Below, in pieces: positions 1 through 5,253 of a DNA stretch of 5,313 bases; position 1 is the stretch's first letter, and the number at the start of each line of letters is the position of its first letter. The notes below the pieces were generated by a model. It saw only the letters and a list, made by a program, of their open reading frames with translations, was not told where the DNA came from and did no database searches. A program made the translations under genes and the position numbers. The stretch comes from Planctomycetaceae bacterium (GTDB lineage: Bacteria; Planctomycetota; Planctomycetia; Pirellulales; Thermoguttaceae): the NCBI GenBank assembly GCA_003509805.1, contig DOMV01000297.1, positions 1 through 5,313 on the forward strand. Direction: 5' to 3'.

Positions 1-303
1 GTCGGCGCGGTCGTCGGCGCGACTTGGCCCCGGCAGCTTCTCGAACTGAGGTCGGCGATGCCGCATACGCTTTTCCTTGTTCCCGGTTTCGGTTCGCAGG
101 GCGGGAGCGCAAAGGACGTCGCCGCCGCCTTCGATAAAAACGGTTTGGGGGCGATCATCAACAACTCGCGAGGCATTCTCTTCGCGCACCGCCGTGATCC
201 CTACGCTTCCCGGTATGGTGAAACGCGCTGGCAGGAAGCCGTCGAGGCTGCGACCCGGGATATGATCGAACAAATCCGTTCCGTCGTGGAAATACGTGAT
301 TGA
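1..303 (+). CDS. pyrF: Orotidine-5'-phosphate decarboxylase, class 2, C-terminal part
   Basis: The reading frame is open from base 1 and ends at TGA 301-303, giving the last 100 residues of the protein; the 5' part lies outside the window. The family decarboxylates OMP to UMP, the last step of de novo pyrimidine synthesis, in the cytoplasm. The frame opens with VGAVVGATWP, followed by the strand and phosphate-binding loop FLVPGFGSQGG. Then come GLGAIINNSRGILFAH and a helical tail rich in Glu and Arg. These are typical of the longer class-2 PyrF proteins of Planctomycetota and some other phyla, not the short E. coli type. An ATG at 58 lies inside the conserved core and is not the true start. 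The gene converges on the GTPase gene at 456-1667. The family call is firm; the planctomycete flavour is inferred. Confidence 0.93.
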   Translation, partial: VGAVVGATWPRQLLELRSAMPHTLFLVPGFGSQGGSAKDVAAAFDKNGLGAIINNSRGILFAHRRDPYASRYGETRWQEAVEAATRDMIEQIRSVVEIRD

Positions 304-342
304 CCGAACGGGCTCACCTCCGCCGCAAGCCGTCTTGGAATA

Positions 343-391
343 GGAGTCCCGGCTCGTGAAGAACCGTTTCGCAGACGGGCGCCGGAGTTCC
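343..391. terminator. Possible compound hairpin between convergent genes
   Basis: The arms 343-353 (GGAGTCCCGGC) and 381-391 (GCCGGAGTTCC) can pair over 11 positions with two G-U wobbles and one C-A mismatch. An inner short stem (CCGTT 364-368 with GACGG 374-378) sits in the loop. It lies between the converging ends of pyrF and the GTPase, where a bidirectional terminator would be expected. No adjacent T-tract is seen on either strand, so intrinsic termination is doubtful. Confidence 0.25.
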
Positions 392-401
392 GGTATCTTT
401 C

Positions 402-471
402 AACATGCCGGCCTCAACATACCAGCCCCAACATGCCCGTCTCAGTATGCCGGCCTCAGCATGTTCGTCTC
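402..471. repeat. 14-bp minisatellite, five units
   Basis: Five head-to-tail units begin at 402, 416, 430, 444 and 458; the first reads AACATGCCGGCCTC and the others diverge at a few positions each. The unit length is not a multiple of three. The array starts in the gap downstream of the GTPase and runs into its end. The GTPase stop codon (456-458) lies at the junction of units 4 and 5, and the last few residues (RRTC) are encoded by unit 5. Confidence 0.9.
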
Positions 472-1667
472 AGGGCGGCCAATCGCGCGATCAATTCCGG
501 TGTGAAAGGGATTGCCGTTCCCGGTGGCGGGTTTTCCGGGACAAGTGCCCGAATGATACGTTCCGCAAGCACCTCGATTCCCTCGCCGGTCACGGCACTG
601 ACGGGAACCGCGCCGGTGGAAACCGCGTCAAAAGAAACCGCACCGTCGTCCGCCCGGATTTCCGGGGACAAAAGATCGGTTTTGTTGTAGACGAGCAAGC
701 GTCCGGCGGGGAATCCGTCGATTCGAATTCCCGTGGCCGCATCGACGACTTCGACGATCAAATCGGCTTCGGCGAGAGCGCGCCGTGCCTGTTCCATGCC
801 GAGCAGTTCCAACGGGTCGTCGCTCGTTTCCCCGGCCGGGCGATATCCGGCCGTATCGACCAGGCGGACCGGCCAACCGTCCAAGGCGGTCTCGGCGGAA
901 ACGACGTCGCGCGTCGTTCCCGGCGTCGGATCGACGATCCCGCGCGAGAAGCCGAGCAGGGCATTGAACAGGCTGCTTTTTCCGGCATTGGTCGCCCCGG
1001 CCAGGACGACGCGAAACGGTTCCGTCAACCGTAAACCGAGGGCCGACCAGCGGTACAATTCCTCGAACCGCCGTTCCTCCAATGCCGTTTGAAGGGCGCC
1101 GCCGAGTTGATCGAGTAGAATTTTCGCGGTGCGTTCGGTCCGACAGGCGGCCAAGGCGATCCGCGCTTCCGCTTCGATCGTGTTTTCGATCGTGTTTTCA
1201 ATCACGTTGTCGATCACATTGTCGATCACGCCGTTTTTCGGCTTCAAGCCCGGGCCTTTCGAGTCCGGGTCTTTCAAGTCCGGGTCTTTCCAGTCCGGGC
1301 CCGCTGACACGTGCCGCAGGTATTCCCTCCAGTCGAGCGTTCGCACCCCTGCCGAGCACAAGATTTCGGTAATGGCCGCAACGACCGCTTCCCCGCCGTG
1401 CGTGTGGATACGCACGGAATCCGGCGACCGGGGATAGAGGACAAGTTCCTCGGCATGGCCGTCCGAACCGAGGGGAAATCGTGCGAAGAAAGTCCGTCCC
1501 GGGGCATATTCGATCGGGCGGTCCAGGAACCGTTCGAGCAGGGCAATCGCCGATTCGCCCTGTAATCCGCCCTGTAATTTACCTTGTAATTCGCGCCGTA
1601 ATTTACCCTGTAAAAGCAGTGTCGCGACGGCTCCACGGCCGGGCGGGGTCAATCGAATCAGGTCCAT
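456..1667 (-). CDS. MnmE-like GTPase lacking the C-terminal helical/CxGK region
   Basis: This 403-residue protein begins MDLIRLTPPGRGAV, matching the TPPGRGA start of MnmE N-terminal (folate-binding, GcvT-like) domains and fixing the start. HTHGG at 88-92 stands where MnmE has CHGG. The G domain is complete: G1 GATNAGKSS 224-232, G2 TPGTTRD 248-254, G3 DTAG 271-274, G4 NKTD 328-331, G5 SAVTGEG 357-363. E287 in ELLGMEQA aligns by eye with the catalytic Glu of E. coli MnmE. Genuine MnmE, with MnmG, modifies the tRNA wobble uridine and needs a C-terminal Cys of a CxGK motif. Here the protein stops about 30 residues after the G domain, in AALRRTC, so both the distal helical bundle and CxGK are missing. 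It may be a paralogue with another role. Three in-frame tandem arrays encode LQGx, xPDxK and VIDN-like repeats at about residues 18-38, 123-142 and 147-166. It lies 39 bp downstream of the permease/AsmA fusion gene and may be co-transcribed with it. No good Shine-Dalgarno is seen. Confidence 0.88.
   Translation of the reverse strand: MDLIRLTPPGRGAVATLLLQGKLRRELQGKLQGGLQGESAIALLERFLDRPIEYAPGRTFFARFPLGSDGHAEELVLYPRSPDSVRIHTHGGEAVVAAITEILCSAGVRTLDWREYLRHVSAGPDWKDPDLKDPDSKGPGLKPKNGVIDNVIDNVIENTIENTIEAEARIALAACRTERTAKILLDQLGGALQTALEERRFEELYRWSALGLRLTEPFRVVLAGATNAGKSSLFNALLGFSRGIVDPTPGTTRDVVSAETALDGWPVRLVDTAGYRPAGETSDDPLELLGMEQARRALAEADLIVEVVDAATGIRIDGFPAGRLLVYNKTDLLSPEIRADDGAVSFDAVSTGAVPVSAVTGEGIEVLAERIIRALVPENPPPGTAIPFTPELIARLAALRRTC
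1174..1233. repeat. 12-bp in-frame minisatellite, five units (VIDN repeats)
   Basis: Units start at 1174, 1186, 1198, 1210 and 1222. The first two are identical (TCGATCGTGTTT) and the others differ at one to six positions. On the - strand they encode four-residue steps VIDN, VIDN, VIEN, TIEN, TIEA, at about residues 147-166 of the GTPase. The array lies between the N-terminal domain and the helix leading to the G domain. The unit length preserves the frame. Confidence 0.92.
1243..1302. repeat. 15-bp in-frame minisatellite, four units (xPDxK repeats)
   Basis: Units start at 1243, 1258, 1273 and 1288, with a core like TTCAAGTCCGGGTCT. On the - strand they encode GPDWK, DPDLK, DPDSK and GPGLK, a charged proline-rich stretch at about residues 123-142 of the GTPase. 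Only nine bases separate this array from the 12-bp array at 1174-1233, so together they form one inserted low-complexity linker. Confidence 0.92.
1557..1616. repeat. 12-bp in-frame minisatellite, five units (LQGx repeats)
   Basis: Units start at 1557, 1569, 1581, 1593 and 1605, with a core like GCCCTGTAATTT. On the - strand they encode LQGK, LRRE, LQGK, LQGG and LQGE near residues 18-38 of the GTPase. Removing four units would leave TPPGRGAV...LLLQGESAIALLERF, close to the usual spacing between the first strand and first helix of the MnmE N-domain. This suggests a recent expansion inside that loop. Confidence 0.92.
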
Positions 1668-1678
1668 GTTTTGTACGC

Positions 1679-1699
1679 CATTCCGTTGTGGAAGGAATG
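1679..1699. promoter_or_regulatory. Short inverted repeat ahead of the GTPase gene
   Basis: CATTCC (1679-1684) and GGAATG (1694-1699) form a perfect 6-bp inverted repeat with a 9-base loop. It lies within the 39-bp gap between the permease/AsmA gene and the GTPase start at 1667. On the - strand the only purine-rich patch upstream of the start (GGAA, 1681-1684) lies in the proximal arm and is 13 bases from the ATG. The repeat could therefore modulate initiation, but it may be chance. Confidence 0.25.
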
Positions 1700-1706
1700 C
1701 GGATCG

Positions 1707-3812
1707 CTATCGGGGAGCCGGGTTGGCCGTTGCCGGTTCGGGGTCGGCCTGGATGAGCCCCAGGATATTTCCGGAGCCGGGGGTCAACGGGACGGCCGGC
1801 GTTTCGTCGCGGACCAACGCGGACAACAGCACATGGATGGGGACCGGGTGGGAAGTCGCCTGGCCGTACACTTCCATCCCGGAGCGCGATTGAATCAAGA
1901 GTCCGTAGGGGTTGTCCGGCCGGAGATGGACACCCTGCGGCGTCAAATGAAAATCGACACGGCAATCGTCAAACGGAACGGTTTCGGTCGGAAAACGCTC
2001 CACGAATCCCTCCGGGGCGACGATCAACCGGAAACGCGAGGCGAGCCGTTCGAGCAGTTCCCGTTGAATGGTTCCGCCGACCAATTGCACCTTACCGGTT
2101 GCTTCGAGGAGTGTTCCGTAATACCGCGCCGAATGGATATAGAGTCCTTCGACGGTTCCTGAAACCCGGTAGGAGGAATACATCGGTGCGAGCCGCGGAT
2201 GCCCCAGATCGATCGACCGCAACATGACTTTGTCCCATTGGACGCTCCAATCGCCGTCCTTCGCGAGGCCCGTTTGGGAGGAAACATCCGGCAACGAATC
2301 GCAACGAATCGTCCCGCAAAACCGGCAGCCCGGACCGAGCGGTTCGAAAAGCGGAACAAAGGCCGCGAGCAGGGCCGCCGGAACCGAGGTCGTTTCCGGG
2401 ACGGAAAACCGCAGGTGGGTGGTCGGGACCCTGCCGCTACGGCTCCGGATCGCGCTGAAGGAGGCCGATTCGTCGGGCGGAAAATAGGGGAGCGACCAAA
2501 CGACGTCGAAACGGCTTGATTGATCCGTGGAAAAGAACCGGCCTCGCACCGTTTTCAACTCGACCGTTCCCTCTCCCGCGCCGTTTTCCGCTCCCGTTGC
2601 CGAGGCTGTCCCGACTTCCGCTTGGATTTCCACCCGGATTTCCTCGGGCAGGGCTTTTTGAATGTGGGCCGATCGGGAAAAACGGATTTCCATCGAATCG
2701 GCGGCGAATTCGAGCGGAGCGTCGTTCGGACCGCGGCGCCGCGACAGAAGTCCGAAAAAATACTCTTTCAACTGCATTCCGCCGAGTCGGGGCGCGATCC
2801 GGTCGAAATGAACGACCATCCGCGGGGTTGTGATCCGCCAATAACCGGAAACCGGCTTGCGGAACGGCAAGTAATCGCTGAAAAAATCGAACAAGCCGGA
2901 AGAACCGGTATCGCGTTCCTTCGTCCGGTCGGTAGGCGTGGTTCGCGCCGTCGTTTCGGGATGTTCCTCCGCGGGTCTTCCAGGTTTTTCGGGCGGTTCG
3001 GGCGGGTCTGATTCTCCGACGTAAAAACGTTTCAAATTTTTCGATTTGAAAAACGCGACGCCCATTTCGGGGCATGAGAGAAGGACGGTTTTGGTTTCCG
3101 GATCGACGATTCGCACGTCACGGTAGGCGAGCCGATCCGGGCGTTGATATTCGACCGTGCCGATACGGACGTTCAACCCCGTGGCGGCGAACATTTCCCG
3201 TTCATGTGCCGGAACGACGAAAGGGAGTTTGCGCCAAACGATCACCCCGAGCACCGACGCCGTGAGGATCGGACCCAAAAGGAAAAAGAGGGACAGCGAA
3301 AGCGCCAGCAGCACGCTGACGATGTAGAGCAGGATCATGCCCGATCCGGAACCGCGCCGCAGGATCACCCAGGAGAAGAGCAACAGGGTCGGCACACTGA
3401 CCGCCTGCCGCGGCAACTGAAAACCGTAACGACCCGAAAACCAGTCGAACAGGGGTTGGAACGCTTCGGCGAAGGCGATCGTGTAGAAAGCGATGCTGAT
3501 CGCCTGGGCCAGAAAGAGGGCGATGCCGATCGTCGAGCCGATCTTCAGCCCGAACGAGCGGGAGACGATGAAGTATGCACCGCCGCCTTCGACACGGGTA
3601 TTGGTGCCCAGTTCGGAGATGGCCAGAGCGGTCGGAATGGTGATCAGGTGGCCGAGCAGAATGATCGTCAGTGCCCCCCAGAAGCCCAACACCCCGGTAG
3701 CGTAGCCGAAGCGCAGGAACAGGATCGCCCCCAGGATCGACGAAACGGAGGTAAAAAAAACCGGCGCGGTGCCGAACCCGTGCTTCCTGGTCGCTATGTT
3801 TTCATCCTCCAT
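1707..3812 (-). CDS. Fusion: truncated SLC12/APC-type permease N-terminus plus AsmA-like envelope protein
   Basis: A single 701-codon frame ends at TAG. Residues 1-120 read like the start of a cation-chloride-cotransporter/amino-acid-permease protein: HGFGTAPVFF, a helix with SSILGAILFLRFG (about 18-38), a second helix (41-66), RVEGGGAYFIVSRSFG (73-88), and a third helix (91-117) with LAQAISIAFY. Hydrophobic segments continue at about 138-151 and 159-193. The expected remaining transporter helices never appear. From about 195 the protein changes to WRKLPF...GLNVRIGTV, RDVRIVDPETKTVLL, a Pro/Glu/Thr-rich linker (about 267-306), then strand-rich sequence to the end, including ATGKVQLVGGTIQRELLERL (571-590). 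That arrangement, one membrane anchor followed by a long periplasmic beta-rich domain, resembles AsmA/TamB-like planctomycetal proteins. The start at 3812 has a GAAGGA Shine-Dalgarno. No separate start with a good ribosome site is seen near the junction; ATG at 3338 is the only nearby candidate for a stand-alone second gene. A working transporter is unlikely. The cause may be a genomic deletion or an assembly join. Confidence 0.8.
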   Translation of the reverse strand: MEDENIATRKHGFGTAPVFFTSVSSILGAILFLRFGYATGVLGFWGALTIILLGHLITIPTALAISELGTNTRVEGGGAYFIVSRSFGLKIGSTIGIALFLAQAISIAFYTIAFAEAFQPLFDWFSGRYGFQLPRQAVSVPTLLLFSWVILRRGSGSGMILLYIVSVLLALSLSLFFLLGPILTASVLGVIVWRKLPFVVPAHEREMFAATGLNVRIGTVEYQRPDRLAYRDVRIVDPETKTVLLSCPEMGVAFFKSKNLKRFYVGESDPPEPPEKPGRPAEEHPETTARTTPTDRTKERDTGSSGLFDFFSDYLPFRKPVSGYWRITTPRMVVHFDRIAPRLGGMQLKEYFFGLLSRRRGPNDAPLEFAADSMEIRFSRSAHIQKALPEEIRVEIQAEVGTASATGAENGAGEGTVELKTVRGRFFSTDQSSRFDVVWSLPYFPPDESASFSAIRSRSGRVPTTHLRFSVPETTSVPAALLAAFVPLFEPLGPGCRFCGTIRCDSLPDVSSQTGLAKDGDWSVQWDKVMLRSIDLGHPRLAPMYSSYRVSGTVEGLYIHSARYYGTLLEATGKVQLVGGTIQRELLERLASRFRLIVAPEGFVERFPTETVPFDDCRVDFHLTPQGVHLRPDNPYGLLIQSRSGMEVYGQATSHPVPIHVLLSALVRDETPAVPLTPGSGNILGLIQADPEPATANPAPR

Positions 3813-3821
3813 GATTCCGTT

Positions 3822-3842
3822 TCCTTCGAAGTCAAAGGTAGT
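3822..3842 (-). promoter_or_regulatory. Shine-Dalgarno and TACCTTTG element before the fusion gene
   Basis: On the - strand, GAAGGA (3822-3827) lies 9 bases before the ATG at 3812, a good ribosome site supporting that start. Just upstream, TACCTTTG (3833-3840) matches the Bacteroidota -7 consensus TAnnTTTG. The -33 position gives only TTAT, and a start point from this element would fall on the Shine-Dalgarno. The ribosome site is credible, but promoter function here is weak. Confidence 0.4.
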
Positions 3843-3865
3843 GAGTTCCTTTTGTCTTGATAATT

Positions 3866-4939
3866 TCAGATTTCAGTCCCAAAAACATTCAAAAGCATCG
3901 GATAAAATTCTTCCAATGTGCGATACTTCTCCCGGTTATGGTCATACTGCACAAACAACTCCAGGATCGCCGGTATATATTTATACCCACGATTTAAATC
4001 GTTTTCCAAATTTCTGTTTGCCTCCTCTTCCTGTCCGCTTTTCGAAAGGAAATGGATCGTTGCAGCCCTTACCAAATGCTCGTTGACACACTCCTGCCAA
4101 TCACCGTATCCGGACTCGAAACCTGGAAGTTTGTACACCTTCAACCGTTCATAAACATCGGAATAGTTCTCCGCTATGTGCCAATATTTTTGGGTCAATG
4201 GATTGATAAACGGATGAGATAATTCATGAAAAATCAGGCCGGCGGATAAAACGTTATCGATATCACCCAATGAGTGAACAGAAAACAGATCCAAAGGCGC
4301 AGTATCGTCAGCCGGAAAACTTAATCCGAAATCACCGACCATCAAACCCGACAGTACAAAATTATAGGAATGCTGGGCTTTGCCATAAAAATCCTCAACC
4401 AAAGGAACAAACGGAAGTGATTGAAGGCAACTGTCTGCTTTTTGCAGGTAGGGGTCATAATAAGCTTTTACCGTTTCGAAGAATTCGAAATAATCGGTCT
4501 CTTTTGAAAAATCATGTAATTGCCGCAACAGGGAGTCTATTTGTTCCATGCCTCCACAATATTGCACGCACAACTCAGAAAGAGGATACTGCAGAGAAAA
4601 ATCTTTTGAATCACCCAATGCCAACATCAGTTCCACCGGCCGCGAAAAAGTGAAGCCATTCGGGATCATCGCCTCTATCCGATCGTAGATTGCCGATGTT
4701 CGATACGGTAAAAAAAAGCCGTTTATCGCATCCGTATATGGATTGCTCTCTTCCGTCATCAACCCATAACCAATGTGAGGCTTTGTTATTTTATTATAGT
4801 CGCTCGTAAGCAACAGGCTGCTCATGAATTCAAGGTTATCGTTAACCTGAACATTTATTTTTTTCTGTTCAACGGTAGAATTACCACCGAAAAACAGCAG
4901 GGTAAAAAGCGATGAAATAATCGAAGTGATCAGTGTCAT
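3866..4939 (-). CDS. DUF4932-type protein with HExxH motif
   Basis: This 357-residue protein has HELSHPFINP at 238-247, an HExxH zinc-peptidase-like motif, and NEHLVRA at 286-292. E287 could be the third metal ligand of a gluzincin-like site. Both match the conserved blocks I associate with DUF4932 proteins, common in gut Bacteroidota and of unestablished function; enzymatic activity is inference. Residues 1-18 (ITSIISSLFTLLFF) are hydrophobic and may be a signal peptide or anchor, though the n-region lacks a positive charge. The first ATG (4939) follows a Bacteroidota-like promoter with no Shine-Dalgarno; no ATG, GTG or TTG in frame was found between it and the -7 element. Base composition and codon use are far more AT-rich than in the genes at 1-3812, suggesting transfer or a chimeric contig. 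The stop TGA is 53 bp before the next gene on the same strand, and no terminator hairpin is obvious in that gap. Confidence 0.85.
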   Translation of the reverse strand: MTLITSIISSLFTLLFFGGNSTVEQKKINVQVNDNLEFMSSLLLTSDYNKITKPHIGYGLMTEESNPYTDAINGFFLPYRTSAIYDRIEAMIPNGFTFSRPVELMLALGDSKDFSLQYPLSELCVQYCGGMEQIDSLLRQLHDFSKETDYFEFFETVKAYYDPYLQKADSCLQSLPFVPLVEDFYGKAQHSYNFVLSGLMVGDFGLSFPADDTAPLDLFSVHSLGDIDNVLSAGLIFHELSHPFINPLTQKYWHIAENYSDVYERLKVYKLPGFESGYGDWQECVNEHLVRAATIHFLSKSGQEEEANRNLENDLNRGYKYIPAILELFVQYDHNREKYRTLEEFYPMLLNVFGTEI

Positions 4940-4974
4940 TACTAAAATATATGTTACAGCCGTTAATTGTTGGA

Positions 4975-5005
4975 CAAAGGTAGTAAAAGTCGAGAGAAAA
5001 CCGAA
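4975..5005 (-). promoter_or_regulatory. Bacteroidota-type promoter of the DUF4932 gene
   Basis: On the - strand, TACCTTTG (4975-4982) is an exact match to the Bacteroidota -7 element TAnnTTTG. With a 19-base spacer, TTCG (5002-5005) sits at the -33 position and matches TTTG at three of four bases. The element ends 35 bases upstream of the ATG at 4939, a plausible short leader. The lack of a Shine-Dalgarno also fits this phylum. Confidence 0.55.
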
Positions 5006-5081
5006 AATTTTGCAGATTATCCAAGACGCATCCTGCCCCGGACGAAGTCAAAGACAAAGCCATCACTCCACCTCATTGTCA

Positions 5082-5101
5082 GCAGCTTCGTGCTTAGCTG
5101 C
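5082..5101. repeat. Inverted repeat GCAGCT / AGCTGC
   Basis: Perfect 6-bp arms GCAGCT (5082-5087) and AGCTGC (5096-5101) are separated by 8 bases. This is the first of several stems in the gene-less region upstream of the DUF4932 promoter. Confidence 0.5.
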
Positions 5102-5104
5102 AAG

Positions 5105-5138
5105 CGGCTAACCTTCGACCTTGGTCAGCGAATAGCCG
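5105..5138. repeat. Bulged hairpin CGGCTA / TAGCCG
   Basis: CGGCTA (5105-5110) pairs with TAGCCG (5133-5138). After a 3-base bulge (ACC), TTCG (5114-5117) pairs with CGAA (5129-5132), giving ten pairs in all. This looks like RNA or extruded-DNA secondary structure more than a simple protein operator. Confidence 0.5.
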
Positions 5139-5142
5139 ATCA

Positions 5143-5155
5143 CCCCGGACAGGGG
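5143..5155. repeat. Short GC hairpin CCCC / GGGG
   Basis: CCCC (5143-5146) and GGGG (5152-5155) flank a five-base loop GGACA. It is short and not significant alone, but it continues the series of stems. Confidence 0.35.
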
Positions 5156-5162
5156 CGTTTGG

Positions 5163-5183
5163 TTGCATAAATTTCTTATACAA
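5163..5183. repeat. Inverted repeat TTGCATAA / TTATACAA
   Basis: Arms TTGCATAA (5163-5170) and TTATACAA (5176-5183) pair at seven of eight positions around the 5-base loop ATTTC. Being AT-rich and symmetric, it could be an operator or a small hairpin. Confidence 0.5.
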
Positions 5184-5200
5184 AATCCAGTAATCGCCTG

Positions 5201-5218
5201 ATAATCAATGCTGATTAT
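5201..5218. repeat. Perfect inverted repeat ATAATCA / TGATTAT
   Basis: Seven-base perfect arms (5201-5207 and 5212-5218) surround the loop ATGC. On the + strand a TTTT run (5218-5221) follows, but an AT-only stem this weak is a poor intrinsic terminator. An operator or structural element is equally possible. Confidence 0.55.
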
Positions 5219-5228
5219 TTTCGCCCAT

Positions 5229-5253
5229 GTAGGCTGACAACGTGACAGCCTAC
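5229..5253. repeat. Perfect inverted repeat GTAGGCTG / CAGCCTAC
   Basis: Eight-base perfect arms (5229-5236 and 5246-5253) surround a 9-base centre. Within the centre, after one A-A mismatch, CA and TG add two more pairs. This is the strongest hairpin in the window. On the + strand a T-run (5266-5270) begins 12 bases after the stem, too far for a classical terminator. Confidence 0.6.

Noticed and set aside
405..1034. A 209-codon + strand frame opposite the GTPase
   Set aside because: It is antisense to the well-supported MnmE-like gene, is Arg/Gly/Asp-rich without domains, and long antisense frames are usual in GC-rich coding DNA.
2291..2310. Two adjacent copies of GCAACGAATC
   Set aside because: Only two units within the coding sequence; too short to separate from chance, though it fits the repeat-prone character of the region.
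2437..3075. A 212-codon - strand frame within the fusion gene
   Set aside because: It overlaps the AsmA-like part in another frame, is Arg-rich and has no recognisable fold or ribosome site.
3144..3860. A 238-codon + strand frame opposite the permease part
   Set aside because: It is a strongly charged, low-complexity product, as expected from the complement of codons for membrane helices. No motif or start signal is seen.
4881..5066. A 61-codon - strand frame with a purine-rich stretch before its start
   Set aside because: It overlaps the start of the DUF4932 gene, covers that gene's promoter, and the product has no recognisable character.
5105..5253. Integron attC-like site
   Set aside because: GGCTAAC at 5106-5112 resembles a core half-site, but it has a mismatch to RYYYAAC and no matching GTTRRRY partner lies at the right distance.
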